A DNA stretch of 64,000 nt, from positions 1 through 64,000 of the forward strand of contig NZ_JJMN01000031.1 of the NCBI RefSeq assembly GCF_000696385.1, read 5' to 3'. This stretch comes from Vibrio metoecus. Its GTDB lineage: Bacteria; Pseudomonadota; Gammaproteobacteria; Enterobacterales; Vibrionaceae. Below the pieces are notes generated by a model that was given only the letters and a program-made list of their open reading frames with translations, was not told the origin of the DNA and made no database searches. Both the position numbers and the translations under genes were made by a program. This document shows, piece by piece, positions 39,239 through 48,873 of the stretch (positions are counted from its first letter, which is position 1; each line of letters starts with the position of its first letter).

Positions 39239-40201
39239 GTGAGCGATCAAGATAACGGCATTGTACGCCATCTGCATAACCCACAATTTGAGTGGCATTT
39301 TTTGCACCCAAAACATTGGGGAACATGGGTTGGCATTGCTTTCGCGGCACTGCTAGCCTTTATTCCTTGGCGATTGCGCGATCGATTAGCCACTTCACTC
39401 TCTAAGCTGATCATAACCAAAAATAACCGTGTCGTGCGACATGCCCGTGCCAATCTCGCCCACTGTTTCCCACAGAAGAATGACGTTGAGCGTGAAAAAA
39501 TCTTGTATGGCACGTTTGCCACCGCAGCACAATTTATGTTGGGTTATTCGGAACTATTGGTGCGTTCAACTAAGCACAATACTGCTCGTGGCGAATTGAT
39601 CGGTGAAGAAAACTTGCTGCCTCTGCTCAATAAAGGTGAACGCGTTATTCTGTTAGTCCCACACTCTTGGGCGATCGATTATGCTGCCGTCATGCTGGCC
39701 GCTCGTGGCTATAAAGTCGCGAACATCATGAAGCCACAGCGCAACCCGATTGCCGATTGGCTGATGCACATCCAACGTATGCAGTATGGTGGCCGTATTT
39801 TTACTCGCGAATCTGGCATTAAACCTTTCTTGCGTTCGATTCAATCTGGTTATGTTGGCTACTGGGTACCAGATGAAGATCACGGCCCACAAAACTCAGT
39901 GTTTGTACCATTTTTTGCCGCCGAAAAAGCAACGCTCAAAGGGTTTGGCAAAATGGCTAAGCTGTGTAAAGCACACGTGGTGCCTTTAATGTCATGCTAC
40001 AACAGTGACTCAGGACGTTATGAAGTGCATATTTTGCCTGCGCTGCAAAATTTTCCGACAGGAGATGAAGAAGCAGATGCACAGGCGATGAATCAAGCGA
40101 TAGAAGCACTTGTCACCCCCCACCCAGAACAATATATGTGGAATTTACGACTGCTCAAAACACAACGCGATGGCAGTGATATTTATAGTAAATATCACTA
40201 A
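39239..40201 (+). CDS. lpxN: Lipid A secondary acyltransferase (LpxN/LpxM-like)
   Basis: 320 residues from a GTG at 39239 with ACGAGGA upstream. Same fold as the preceding gene: a membrane segment (WGTWVGIAFAALLAFIPW), the H-x4-D site LVPHSWAIDYAAV, PQRNPIADW and WVPDEDHGPQNSVFVPFF. In V. cholerae the pyrE-proximal paralogue is the one reported to add a 3-hydroxylaurate (LpxN), required for later glycine modification of lipid A; I transfer that by position. LpxM is the generic alternative. Confidence 0.82.
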   Translation: MSDQDNGIVRHLHNPQFEWHFLHPKHWGTWVGIAFAALLAFIPWRLRDRLATSLSKLIITKNNRVVRHARANLAHCFPQKNDVEREKILYGTFATAAQFMLGYSELLVRSTKHNTARGELIGEENLLPLLNKGERVILLVPHSWAIDYAAVMLAARGYKVANIMKPQRNPIADWLMHIQRMQYGGRIFTRESGIKPFLRSIQSGYVGYWVPDEDHGPQNSVFVPFFAAEKATLKGFGKMAKLCKAHVVPLMSCYNSDSGRYEVHILPALQNFPTGDEEADAQAMNQAIEALVTPHPEQYMWNLRLLKTQRDGSDIYSKYH

Positions 40202-40225
40202 TACGAGCCAAACCAAGTACAAAAA

Positions 40226-40250
40226 AACAGCCCCAATTGGGGCTGTTTTT
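40226..40250. terminator. Bidirectional terminator between lpxN and pyrE
   Basis: AACAGCCCC and GGGGCTGTT form a stem around an AATT loop, with a T-run on the plus side and seven A (T on the minus strand) on the other. It serves the two convergent genes. Confidence 0.85.
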
Positions 40251-40279
40251 CGTTTTCGATTTGCGCGTTAATCTTTGGC

Positions 40280-40924
40280 TTAAATGCCGTACTGCGCGCG
40301 GTACGCTTTGACCGCTTCTAAATGCTCGGCATTACCGCCTTGCTGTTCAAGATAGGTGATGAGATCGGTCAGACTCACAATCGAAATCACCGCACAGCCG
40401 AAATCGCGCTCTACTTCTTGAATCGCAGACAGCTCACCCTTGCCTTTCTCTTGGCGATCGATCGCCACCAGCACGCCAGCTAAATCAGCCTTGTTGGCTT
40501 GGATAAGCTCCATCGATTCACGAATCGCCGTCCCGGCGGTGATCACATCATCCACCAGCATAATGCGGCCTTCTAACTTGCTGCCCACCAGATTACCGCC
40601 TTCCCCGTGATTTTTGGCTTCTTTGCGATTAAAGCAGTAAGGCGTATCCACATCGTGGTGATCCGCCAGCGCTACCGCCGTAGTAGTCGCAATCGGAATT
40701 CCTTTGTAAGCAGGGCCAAACAGCACATCAAACTCAATACCAGAATCGACTAACGCTGCCGCGTAAAAACGACCCAAGCGCGCTAAATCACGGCCAGTAT
40801 TAAACAGACCAGCGTTAAAGAAATAAGGACTTTTACGGCCTGATTTCAAAGTAAATTCGCCAAACTTCAGCACCTGTTTTTCTAGGGCAAACTCAATAAA
40901 TTCACGCTGGTACGCTTTCATCAC
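40280..40924 (-). CDS. pyrE: Orotate phosphoribosyltransferase
   Basis: 214 residues: [38 protein letters not shown] is the conserved start; [18 protein letters not shown] and the PRPP loop [17 protein letters not shown] are diagnostic. It makes OMP in pyrimidine synthesis. It follows rph on the minus strand with a hairpin between, the arrangement used for attenuation of pyrE in E. coli. Confidence 0.97.
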   Translation of the reverse strand: MMKAYQREFIEFALEKQVLKFGEFTLKSGRKSPYFFNAGLFNTGRDLARLGRFYAAALVDSGIEFDVLFGPAYKGIPIATTTAVALADHHDVDTPYCFNRKEAKNHGEGGNLVGSKLEGRIMLVDDVITAGTAIRESMELIQANKADLAGVLVAIDRQEKGKGELSAIQEVERDFGCAVISIVSLTDLITYLEQQGGNAEHLEAVKAYRAQYGI

Positions 40925-41013
40925 ATCTTCTCTAATTTACGATTTAAGAACAATTCATCTTCTAAGATATTGGCGAGAGAACAAATCAACACGCCTATGC
41001 AAAAAGATGAGGG

Positions 41014-41041
41014 CAAAAAAATAGCCCCCAATTGGGAGCTA
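41014..41041 (-). promoter_or_regulatory. pyrE: Attenuator-type terminator between rph and pyrE
   Basis: On the minus strand TAGCTCCC-AATT-GGGGGCTA folds into a stem (one bulged position) followed by seven T. It begins five bases after the rph stop, so ribosomes finishing rph would cover it. This is the geometry of the UTP-sensitive rph-pyrE attenuator described in E. coli; conservation of the mechanism here is inferred. Confidence 0.75.
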
Positions 41042-41046
41042 CTTGA

Positions 41047-41763
41047 TCAATCTAATAACGATGCCTTCTGCACCGCGACAATATCCGCAATGCCTTTTTT
41101 GGCGACCGCCAACAATTCTAGCAACTGCTCATGACTGAACGGCTCACCTTCCGCGGTGCCTTGAATTTCAATCATCTTGCCTTCTTCGGTCATTACTACG
41201 TTCATATCTGTGTCCGCAGCAGAATCTTCAACGTATTCCAGATCGCACAGCACGTCTTCACCTAAGATACCAACCGAAACCGCAGCCACATGGCCTTTCA
41301 TCGGGTTCTTCTTCAGTTGGCCTTTAGCCATCAAATGAGCAAAAGCATCCGCCAGTGCCACGCTTGCACCGGTAATCGAAGCAGTACGTGTACCGCCATC
41401 GGCTTGAATCACATCACAATCGACCGTGATCATGATTTCGCTCATCGCTTCCAGATCCACCACTGCACGTAGGCTGCGCGCGATCAGACGCTGAATTTCC
41501 ATGGTACGGCCGCCTTGCTTACCATTGGTCGCTTCACGGCGGGTGCGTGAATGGGTTGCGCGTGGCAACATGCCGTATTCCGCGGTCACCCAGCCTTTAC
41601 CTTGGCCTTTTAACCAACGTGGCACACCTTCTTCAATGCTGGCATTACACAACACTTTGGTGTTGCCAAATTCCACCAATACCGAGCCTTCTGCGTATGC
41701 AGTATAGTTGCGGGTGATTTTGATGGGGCGAACTTGGTCCGCAGCGCGGTTATCTGGACGCAT
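41047..41763 (-). CDS. rph: Ribonuclease PH
   Basis: 238 residues from the ATG at 41763 ([20 protein letters not shown]), the standard RNase PH length; the open frame extends 19 residues upstream but without similarity. [37 protein letters not shown] and [19 protein letters not shown] are characteristic. A phosphate-dependent 3'-5' exoribonuclease that trims tRNA 3' ends. Upstream of pyrE, and divergent from yicC as in enterics. Confidence 0.96.
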   Translation of the reverse strand: MRPDNRAADQVRPIKITRNYTAYAEGSVLVEFGNTKVLCNASIEEGVPRWLKGQGKGWVTAEYGMLPRATHSRTRREATNGKQGGRTMEIQRLIARSLRAVVDLEAMSEIMITVDCDVIQADGGTRTASITGASVALADAFAHLMAKGQLKKNPMKGHVAAVSVGILGEDVLCDLEYVEDSAADTDMNVVMTEEGKMIEIQGTAEGEPFSHEQLLELLAVAKKGIADIVAVQKASLLD

Positions 41764-41926
41764 AGGGTCTCGACCTTCTCGTGGCTGTATCAATTCGGTT
41801 GGGGCGGGATTATAGCCCAAAGCCCCTACAGGCGCTAGGTTAACGAATTCAGCACGGTAGCGCCGTTCTACCTGCTTTGCTACTATTAGCGCCAGTCACA
41901 AAGAGATGAAAGCAAAGGACATCCTG

Positions 41927-42793
41927 ATGATTTACAGCATGACTGCGTACGCACGCAAAGAAGTCAAAGGCGATTGGGGCAGCGCCGTGTGGGAAATTCG
42001 CTCGGTAAACCAACGTTATTTAGAAACGTACTTCCGCCTGCCAGAGCAGTTCCGTGGTTTAGAACCACTGCTGCGCGAGCGTTTTCGTCAGCGCCTGTCA
42101 CGCGGTAAGATCGAGTGTCATTTGCGCTTTGAAGCCAACCCGGCCGCACAAAGCCATCTCACCATCAATGAAGCATTGGCCCAGCAAGTGATTAATGCGG
42201 CAAGTCAGATCATGCATATGACTGGTGAACTCAGCCGGATTAACCCATTCCAAGTGATGCAGTGGCCGGGTGTGATGGAAACGCCAGAGCAAGATATGGA
42301 CGCCATCAACCAAGCGCTACTCAGTGCGTTTGATGAAGGCGTGGACGAATTTATCGCCGCGCGTGGTCGTGAAGGCGACAACATGAAAGCGCTGATTGAG
42401 CAACGTTTGGATGCGATCAGCGCCGAAGTGGTCAAAGTGCGTGCGCGTATGCCGGAAATTCTGGAGTGGCAACGCGAGCGTCTATTCAGCAAGTTTGAAG
42501 AAGCGAAAATCGAGCTCGATGCGAGCCGTGTAGAGCAAGAGCTGATCCTGCTGGCACAGAAATCCGATGTTGCTGAAGAGCTGGATCGCCTTGATTCTCA
42601 TGTCAAAGAAGCGCGTGAAGTACTGAAAAAAGGTGGCTCATGTGGTCGTAAACTCGATTTCATGATGCAAGAGTTCAACCGTGAATCGAACACCCTAGCA
42701 TCGAAATCCATCTCAACCGATATCACTGCCTCCGGTGTTGAACTGAAAGTGCTCATCGAACAGATGCGCGAGCAAATTCAAAATATCGAATAA
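41927..42793 (+). CDS. yicC: YicC-family endoribonuclease-like protein
   Basis: 288 residues from the ATG at 41927: [33 protein letters not shown] is the conserved YicC start (the seven residues upstream are unlikely). GRGREGD-like [18 protein letters not shown] and the C-terminal DUF1732 motif [22 protein letters not shown] are present. YicC proteins have been reported to act as endoribonucleases affecting small RNAs such as RyhB. Divergent from rph, a conserved arrangement. Confidence 0.92.
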   Translation: MIYSMTAYARKEVKGDWGSAVWEIRSVNQRYLETYFRLPEQFRGLEPLLRERFRQRLSRGKIECHLRFEANPAAQSHLTINEALAQQVINAASQIMHMTGELSRINPFQVMQWPGVMETPEQDMDAINQALLSAFDEGVDEFIAARGREGDNMKALIEQRLDAISAEVVKVRARMPEILEWQRERLFSKFEEAKIELDASRVEQELILLAQKSDVAEELDRLDSHVKEAREVLKKGGSCGRKLDFMMQEFNRESNTLASKSISTDITASGVELKVLIEQMREQIQNIE

Positions 42794-42798
42794 TCTTG

Positions 42799-42828
42799 AA
42801 AGCCTCGTTGATTCGGGGCTTTTATTTA
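42799..42828 (+). terminator. Terminator after yicC
   Basis: AAAGCCTCG and CGGGGCTTT form a 9-bp stem (one G-T pair) with a 6-base loop, followed by TTATTT. It separates yicC from the yqhA-like gene. Confidence 0.75.
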
Positions 42829-42858
42829 ATGATCTCACCTCTTAGTCATTGGAAAACC

Positions 42859-43349
42859 ATGGAACGATTTATCGAAAAACTTCTTTACTCTGCACGTTGG
42901 ATTATGGCGCCGATTTATCTCGGTTTGAGCCTGATTTTGGTTGCCTTAGGCATTAAATTCTTCCAAGAGATTTTTCACCTGCTACCGAACATTTTTACCA
43001 TCAAAGAAGTGGATCTCATTTTGATCGCGCTCTCATTGATTGACGTGTCACTGGTGGGTGGGTTAATCGTGATGGTGATGTTTTCCGGGTATGAAAACTT
43101 CGTTTCAAAACTGGATGTAGATGAGACTGAAGACAAGCTCGGCTGGCTAGGCAAGCTCGATACCAGCTCGCTGAAAAACAAAGTGTCGGCTTCGATTGTG
43201 GCGATCTCTTCGATTCATCTGCTCAAAGTGTTTAAGAAATACCGAAAAACATCGAGAGTGACAAAATCAAATGGTACTTGCTGCTGCACATTACTTTTGT
43301 GTTGTCGGCGTTTGCCATGGGTTATTTGGATAAGCTCACCAAGAAGTAA
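42859..43349 (+). pseudogene. YqhA-family (UPF0114/TIGR00645) membrane protein, frameshifted near the 3' end
   Basis: From the ATG at 42859, [48 protein letters not shown] and [14 protein letters not shown] match the UPF0114 family of small inner-membrane proteins (~165 residues, three to four helices). After [12 protein letters not shown] the frame breaks: removing one A from the A5 run at 43245-43249 gives [19 protein letters not shown]...[11 protein letters not shown] and a stop at 43349, as expected for the family. Without it an unrelated Cys-rich tail runs to 43383. Function unknown. Error or real mutation cannot be told from one sequence. Confidence 0.8.
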
Positions 43350-43367
43350 TCTGATTACCAGAAAAAA

Positions 43368-43392
43368 AAAGCGCCCTCCTTAGGGCGCTTTT
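43368..43392. terminator. Bidirectional terminator between the yqhA-like gene and murP
   Basis: AAAGCGCCCT and AGGGCGCTTT form a strong 10-bp stem; nine A on the plus side give a T9 run for the minus strand, with TTTT on the plus side. A second hairpin (ATCCCCC/GGGGGAT) lies at 43397-43420 nearer murP. Confidence 0.88.
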
Positions 43393-43435
43393 ACTATCCC
43401 CCGCGAGATGAGGGGGATACCTACAGGGAACACCA

Positions 43436-44884
43436 TCAGCTTAGATCAACGTCTTTACAGCCAAAGAAGTAGGTAGCGATAAAACCGATACCATAAGAGA
43501 TAAGCAAACCACCGACAAACACCGCCATACCCGCAAAAATACCGTCGGCTGAAGTCATCAGGGGAATCGCCACCACACCGGATGGGCCAAACACCGTATT
43601 AAGGCCAACGGGCAAACCCAAATAAGAGATGAGACCGATAAAGAAGCCACCCGCCGCACCACCAATACACGCGGTGACAAAGGGCTTCACTCGCGGTAGC
43701 GTCACGCCATAAATCAGTGGCTCACCAATGCCGAGAATGCCTGGGATGATCGCCCCTTTAATTTGGGTGCGAATCGTGGTCTCTTTTTGGGCTCTCGCGT
43801 ATAGCGCCAGTGAGGCACCGACTTGCCCAGCGCCTGCCATAGCAAGAATTGGGAACAGTGAATTAAAGCCTTGCGCTTCCATTAGCGCGAAATAAACCGG
43901 CACAAAACCTTGGTGAATACCAAACACCACCGAGATTAAGAACAAACCGGCCAAGATGGCAGCACCCAGTGGGTTATCGTTGAGGTTTAAAAACAGCCAT
44001 GACATGCCTTTAAACAGCTCACCACCGATAGGCATGATGATAAGGAAAGTCACCGCGCCCATGATCAGCAAAGTCACCACCGACGTCAGGATCATATCCA
44101 AATCATCCGGCATATATTCACGCACTTTCCGTTCCACTTGCGCGCCTAAAATCGCCGCCAGTAATACCCCGATGATGTTGCCGCGCGGGTCAATCGTAAA
44201 ACCGAAGAACTCACTCATCCCTGAGTAAATACCTTTGGTCGCTTCTGGGTCATAACCGAGCACAAACAGCGAAGCCAGAATCGCCCCATTCACGCCAGAG
44301 CCGCCAAATGCCTGCTGTGCGTTATAACCAATCAAGATGCTGAGAAACGCAAACAGCCCTTTGCCAAACACTTTGAGGTAAGCCACCAGATCGAGCATAA
44401 ACACGCTCGGGGTTTGGCCAACCACATAGATTTGCTCAAGCAGTGTCGCAATGCCCAGCAGCAATCCTGCGGCAATAAATCCGGGGATCAGCGGGGTAAA
44501 AATGGTGGCAAACTTGCTCAAAAAGCGTTGTACCGCGCTGGTTTGCTTGCTCTTCATCTGCTTTTTCTGCTGCGCGGCAATCGTGGAGAGATCCGCCTCG
44601 CTCACTGCAGGTGCCACGTTGTCGCCCGATTCAATCAAGGCATTCATCATATCTGCGGCCGTTTGTGCTTTACCGGGACCGAGGATGATCTGCAGTTGTG
44701 CGTCACTTTCAACCACGCCCATCACTCCAGAAATTTTTTTCAATGCCGCATGATCGGCGAGCGCAGAATTATTCAGCGTTAAACGCAAGCGAGTCATGCA
44801 GTTGCCACATTTGGCGACGTTACCACTGCCGCCCACCAGAGACAGCACTTGTGCCATCATGGTTTGGGTTATTTTGGCCATCAT
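43436..44884 (-). CDS. murP: PTS EIIBC component for N-acetylmuramic acid
   Basis: 482 residues. The EIIB domain carries the phosphorylated cysteine in [16 protein letters not shown] near residue 26; the EIIC domain (about 115-480) has ten or so membrane segments with [16 protein letters not shown]. There is no EIIA domain, as in MurP, which borrows EIIA-Glc. It imports MurNAc as the 6-phosphate, which MurQ then cleaves. Located 18 bases after murQ in one operon, divergent from the murR-type regulator. Confidence 0.93.
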   Translation of the reverse strand: MMAKITQTMMAQVLSLVGGSGNVAKCGNCMTRLRLTLNNSALADHAALKKISGVMGVVESDAQLQIILGPGKAQTAADMMNALIESGDNVAPAVSEADLSTIAAQQKKQMKSKQTSAVQRFLSKFATIFTPLIPGFIAAGLLLGIATLLEQIYVVGQTPSVFMLDLVAYLKVFGKGLFAFLSILIGYNAQQAFGGSGVNGAILASLFVLGYDPEATKGIYSGMSEFFGFTIDPRGNIIGVLLAAILGAQVERKVREYMPDDLDMILTSVVTLLIMGAVTFLIIMPIGGELFKGMSWLFLNLNDNPLGAAILAGLFLISVVFGIHQGFVPVYFALMEAQGFNSLFPILAMAGAGQVGASLALYARAQKETTIRTQIKGAIIPGILGIGEPLIYGVTLPRVKPFVTACIGGAAGGFFIGLISYLGLPVGLNTVFGPSGVVAIPLMTSADGIFAGMAVFVGGLLISYGIGFIATYFFGCKDVDLS

Positions 44885-44902
44885 CGGCTCCTTCTCTGCT
44901 GT

Positions 44903-45805
44903 TTATTCTTGGTTGAGCGCTGCGCGGATAAAACCTTGGTGCTGCGCCAGTTTTTGTGCGGCTTGCTCTGCGCTAAAACCGCCCAAAATCATCAAAATCG
45001 CAGTCTTGCAGTGGCGACCACACGCCGCCAATGCCGCTTCCGCTTGCTCAGCACTCACACCCGTCGCTTCCACTACAATATTGGTTTGCCGTTGGATGAG
45101 CTTGGCGTTGGTCGCTTCCACATCCACCATCAGGTTGCCAAACACTTTGCCACTTTTGATCATCGCGCCCGTGGTCAGCATGTTGAGCACCAGTTTCTGC
45201 GCAGTGCCCGCTTTCATGCGTGATGATCCCGTAACCACTTCCGCACCGACTACGGGGGTAATCACAATATCCGCGCACGCCTCCATCGGGCAGCCTGGGT
45301 TGCACGCCAGTGATACTACGGTGGCACCGACCGAGCGTGCGTACTCCATTCCCGCAATCACATACGGTGTACGGCCACTGGCGGCGATGCCAACCAGCAC
45401 ATCCTTTTCATTAAGGTTCAGGGCCTTAAGATCGCTTGGGCCTAGCTCGCGGTTGTCTTCAGCATTTTCGACTGCTTTCAAAATCGCCGTATGTCCACCG
45501 GCGATCAAGCCAATCACCTGCTCAGGCTTGCTACCGTAGGTCGGCGGACATTCACTCGCATCGAGAATCCCTAAACGACCAGACGTGCCTGCACCCATAT
45601 AAATCAAGCGTCCACCTTGAGCAAAAGCAGCGATAATCGCTTCCACCGCTTGCGCGACTTGTGGCAAGGTTTGCGCGACCGCCAAGGCGACCAACTGATC
45701 TTGTTGGTTAATCACTTGCAACATGTCCAACGTGGACAAGGTATCAATCTGCTCACTGGCTGGATTACGGCTTTCGGTAACTAAGCGGGTTAAATCAATG
45801 TTCAT
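44903..45805 (-). CDS. murQ: N-acetylmuramic acid 6-phosphate etherase
   Basis: 300 residues from the ATG at 45805 (GAGAAG upstream; an ATG at 45820 adds five residues). [48 protein letters not shown] (SIS-domain sugar-phosphate site), [14 protein letters not shown] and [21 protein letters not shown] are MurQ-specific. It splits the lactyl ether of MurNAc-6-P to GlcNAc-6-P and lactate during wall recycling. First gene of murQ-murP; a palindromic operator candidate lies 36 bases upstream. Confidence 0.96.
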   Translation of the reverse strand: MNIDLTRLVTESRNPASEQIDTLSTLDMLQVINQQDQLVALAVAQTLPQVAQAVEAIIAAFAQGGRLIYMGAGTSGRLGILDASECPPTYGSKPEQVIGLIAGGHTAILKAVENAEDNRELGPSDLKALNLNEKDVLVGIAASGRTPYVIAGMEYARSVGATVVSLACNPGCPMEACADIVITPVVGAEVVTGSSRMKAGTAQKLVLNMLTTGAMIKSGKVFGNLMVDVEATNAKLIQRQTNIVVEATGVSAEQAEAALAACGRHCKTAILMILGGFSAEQAAQKLAQHQGFIRAALNQE

Positions 45806-45841
45806 AAGACTTCTCGGCAAATTTCGAATTGAGGCGATTCT

Positions 45842-45860
45842 ATGGAATAAAATATTCCAT
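45842..45860. promoter_or_regulatory. murQ: Operator candidate upstream of murQ (MurR-type)
   Basis: ATGGAATA-AAA-TATTCCAT is a perfect 8-3-8 inverted repeat 37 bases before the murQ start. A related palindrome precedes murR (45992-46013) and a half-site GGAATA lies at 45912-45917. The shared GGAATA core suggests binding by the adjacent RpiR/MurR-type repressor; binding itself is inferred. Confidence 0.65.
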
Positions 45861-45991
45861 TTTGGTGATAGGAATCACAATTAAGGTTATTCTTTAAGCA
45901 GGCGATTTTTGGAATAATCGTGAAAAGTATCGAGAAAAATAAACGCTCAACCATGAAACCATTGATTGAGAAAGAGTGAAGCATGGCAGGC

Positions 45992-46013
45992 ATTATTCCC
46001 ACAACGGAATAAT
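45992..46013. promoter_or_regulatory. murR: Second operator candidate, upstream of the murR-type regulator
   Basis: ATTATTCC-CCACAAC-like 6-base spacer-GGAATAAT is a perfect inverted repeat (arms 45992-45999 and 46006-46013), 22 bases before the regulator's ATG and just ahead of its AAGGAG ribosome site. It has the same GGAAT core as the murQ-side palindrome, as expected for autoregulation. Confidence 0.6.
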
Positions 46014-46035
46014 TTATTCATAAGGAGTAAAAAAA

Positions 46036-46935
46036 ATGTCCGTACTACAACGCATCGTCAGCCGTCGCACCCAACTTTCCGAGAGTGGCCGCCAGATTGG
46101 TGATTGGGTTCTCGCCAATGCGGCGCAGGCGGCAGCGATGACTAGCCAAGATTTGGCGGCGTGGGCCAATGTGAGCCAATCGAGCATAGTCAAATTTACC
46201 CAACGGCTTGGTTTTAAAGGCTACAGCGAATTTAAACTCGCCCTCACCGAAGAGCTGGGACGCAAACAAGTCATGATCAACCAGCCTTTACACAGCAACA
46301 TCTTGGCCGATGACCCCGTCGCCGTTATTGCCCAAAAACTGGTGCAAACCAAAACCGAAGCGATGTTTCACACGACCAATGCCCTGCGTTTGGATGAGTT
46401 TAGTGAGGCGATCAGCTGGATTCAGCAAGCGGTGCGGGTACAGATCATCGGGATTGGTGGCTCAGCGCTGGTCGCCAAAGATCTCGCATTTAAGCTGCTC
46501 AAGCTCGGCATTACCGCGCTCACGGAGCAAGATAGCCATGTGCAGATCGCGACCGCTCGCACCTTACATAGCCAAGATGTGCTGATTGCAATTTCATTTT
46601 CCGGAGAAAAGCGCGAAATTCTGATTGCAGCGGAAGCGGCCAAACAGCAAGGCGCAAAAGTGATTGCCCTAACGACACCGAACAAAAATCGCTTACGTGA
46701 ACTGGCCGATCTGGCGCTGGATACGATTGCCGATGAAACGCAGCACCGCAGCTCTGCGATTGCTTCGCGTACCGCGCAAAACGTGCTGACCGACCTGATT
46801 TTTCTCACCCTCACTCAGCAGCGTGAAACATCCGCGCGGCAGTTGATCGATGACATTTCTTTCCGACATTCGCCAGATGCGTTGAGAGGCGAGTGCCTCT
46901 CAACTGAGGGTTTAGCGTGCACGCTGACTGAGTAA
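46036..46935 (+). CDS. murR: MurR/RpiR-family transcriptional regulator
   Basis: 299 residues. N-terminal RpiR-type helix-turn-helix (about 1-77: AAMTSQDLAAWANVSQSSIVKFTQRLGFKGYSEFK), then a SIS sugar-phosphate domain (about 120-260: IIGIGGSALVAKDLAFKLLKLG, ISFSGEKREILIAAEAAKQQGA). In E. coli MurR represses murQP and is relieved by MurNAc-6-P. It is divergent from murQ with matched palindromes between. The last ~17 codons run through a hairpin (46882-46903) and overlap the 3' end of the convergent fhuB by 24 bases. Confidence 0.88.
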   Translation: MSVLQRIVSRRTQLSESGRQIGDWVLANAAQAAAMTSQDLAAWANVSQSSIVKFTQRLGFKGYSEFKLALTEELGRKQVMINQPLHSNILADDPVAVIAQKLVQTKTEAMFHTTNALRLDEFSEAISWIQQAVRVQIIGIGGSALVAKDLAFKLLKLGITALTEQDSHVQIATARTLHSQDVLIAISFSGEKREILIAAEAAKQQGAKVIALTTPNKNRLRELADLALDTIADETQHRSSAIASRTAQNVLTDLIFLTLTQQRETSARQLIDDISFRHSPDALRGECLSTEGLACTLTE

Positions 46936-48873
46936 CAGCAGCAGGAAATAGCTGCCACCAATGATTGCCACTAACGTGCCTGCGGCAATTTGCGCGGGGA
47001 ATAACAAGGCTTGCCCCAACCAGTCTGCCCACAACATCAAAGTGCCGCCCACCAAGGCGGCCAGCAGAAGTTGAGATGGAGCACGCTGCGCGCCGAGCAT
47101 CATCGCCATGTGAGGCGCAATCAAACCGACAAAGCTGACGGGCCCCATGGTCGCGGTCACCAAAGCACACAACAGCGCGACCAAGATCAGCAAAACTAAG
47201 CTGGCGCGACTCGCACTCAAGCCGCGAGCAGAAGCAAAGCCGCGCCCAATTGAGATCAAGGTAAGCCAACGTGACAAGCCAAGCGCCAACAGTGTTAACC
47301 CCACCACACCCACGCTGAGCAGCAAAGCTTGCTCGCCCGTGACACGATAAGTTGAGCCCGATAGCCACAGCAAAATCTGATAGCTGTCGCCCGTTCCTTT
47401 AGCCAAGGTAAATTGCACTAAAGCTTCCAACAGTGCGGTGATGGCAATCCCAGTCAAAATCAGGCTAGCAGGCGCGTAATGATGGCGACGTCCAAGCAGC
47501 AACAGCACCACCAATACCGCAGCGCTGCCAAGCAGCGCCGTCATCCAGTGGGTGCTCTGCAAACTTTGCCCTAAAAACAAGCTAGCAAACACCAAGGCAA
47601 ACGTCGCTCCCGAAGAGACGCCCAAAATATCGGGGCTGGCTAACGGGTTATAAATCAGCCGTTGCAGTAACGTTCCCGCGATCGCCAATCCCACCCCAGC
47701 AAACAGCGCGGTGAGCATGCGCGGCCAACGAAGCGGCCATTGAAACTCACTCGGCAGCGCCCAGCTTGCACTTTCCATCTGCCAACCAATATGTAAACCC
47801 AGAGCCAAAAATAAAGCCGCCGCAATGAGCATCACCGCCCATCGAGAAGGCGAACGGCGATGTGAAGACAAGGAGATAGAGAGCGAATCCTGCGCTTGGA
47901 GCTGGCGACGACTAAACCAGATCAGCGCCGGAGCACCAATCACGGCGGCGGTAATGCCGCTAGGTACGACTTCCTCCGCCCACACGCTCAGCCCCATGGC
48001 GAGCATGTCAGTGGCAAGCAGCAACAACGCGCCAAGCAGCGCACTGCTGTACAACTCCATTTTGGGCGTGCGCGCCCCCAGTGAACGGGCGATATTCGGG
48101 GTTAATAAACCGATAAAACCGATCACCCCAACCGCAGTAATCGATGCGGATACCAACCAAATCCCACCCGCCATCAAAAGTAAAAAGGCAGGCAATACCG
48201 CTAAACCACGCGCCGCCGCCCCTTCATGGCCTAGCCGAAGCAAAGTCAGCACTCGTGGTGCAAACAGCAGTAACGGGAACACCAAAGCCAAACGCGGCAG
48301 CAACCAAGTGAGCCACTCCCAGCCGTTTTGCGCTAAATCACCGGCACCCCACATAAATACATTCTGGGCGAACTCTTCGTTCAGCAGCACCAGCGCAGTA
48401 GCAATCGAACCTAACAAAATGTTCACCACCATGCCGGAAACGACTAGCGGTAATCCGGTGAGATTGCGTAGCCCCGCAATCGAAATTATCAGTGCGAAAG
48501 CGAGCAGTGCTCCAGCCATCGCAGCCAATGCGCTGTAATCGGCCACCCAGTCACTGAACCAGATATTGACGATAATCAGCCCCAACCAAGCACCGGATGA
48601 GGTTCCCAACGTCAGCGGTGAGGTGAGTCGGTTTTGGGTCAACTGTTGCATCAAGCTGCCCACCAACCCAAGCACCGCGCCCACCACTATGGCCATCACC
48701 GCACGGGGTAGCTGCGCGTAGATAAAATTCACCTGCGCGAAACTTTGCGCGGCTTGATTACCGAGCACCAATTGCCACTGCTCATTGAGGGTTAAATTGT
48801 GCCCCCACTGCACACTCACCAGCGCCAACAGCAGAGTCAGCGCCCCCAAACCAGTTAAACGCAGCACACTCAT
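46912..48873 (-). CDS. fhuB: Iron(III)-siderophore ABC permease, FhuB-type tandem protein
   Basis: 653 residues, twice the length of an ordinary FecCD/BtuC permease. Two homologous halves, each with about ten membrane segments: the first carries LGTSSGAWLGLIIVN and GVIGFIGLLTPNIARSLG, the second LGVSSGATFALVFASLF and GPVSFVGLIAPHMAMMLG. Such a tandem design is specific to FhuB, the ferric hydroxamate permease. Overlaps fhuD by four bases. Its 3' end overlaps the convergent murR. Confidence 0.93.
   Translation of the reverse strand: MSVLRLTGLGALTLLLALVSVQWGHNLTLNEQWQLVLGNQAAQSFAQVNFIYAQLPRAVMAIVVGAVLGLVGSLMQQLTQNRLTSPLTLGTSSGAWLGLIIVNIWFSDWVADYSALAAMAGALLAFALIISIAGLRNLTGLPLVVSGMVVNILLGSIATALVLLNEEFAQNVFMWGAGDLAQNGWEWLTWLLPRLALVFPLLLFAPRVLTLLRLGHEGAAARGLAVLPAFLLLMAGGIWLVSASITAVGVIGFIGLLTPNIARSLGARTPKMELYSSALLGALLLLATDMLAMGLSVWAEEVVPSGITAAVIGAPALIWFSRRQLQAQDSLSISLSSHRRSPSRWAVMLIAAALFLALGLHIGWQMESASWALPSEFQWPLRWPRMLTALFAGVGLAIAGTLLQRLIYNPLASPDILGVSSGATFALVFASLFLGQSLQSTHWMTALLGSAAVLVVLLLLGRRHHYAPASLILTGIAITALLEALVQFTLAKGTGDSYQILLWLSGSTYRVTGEQALLLSVGVVGLTLLALGLSRWLTLISIGRGFASARGLSASRASLVLLILVALLCALVTATMGPVSFVGLIAPHMAMMLGAQRAPSQLLLAALVGGTLMLWADWLGQALLFPAQIAAGTLVAIIGGSYFLLLLLSQRAR

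Noticed and set aside
44796..45539. A 247-codon open frame antisense to murQ and the start of murP
   Set aside because: Covers two strongly recognised genes in opposite orientation; its composition (Ser/Ala/Thr-rich, low complexity) is typical of shadow frames.
46811..47368. A 185-codon minus-strand frame overlapping the 3' end of fhuB
   Set aside because: It is another frame of the same strand as fhuB, whose own frame has clear permease motifs to the stop.
47825..48538. A 237-codon open frame antisense to fhuB
   Set aside because: Shadow of the tandem permease; no motif, no promoter or ribosome site.
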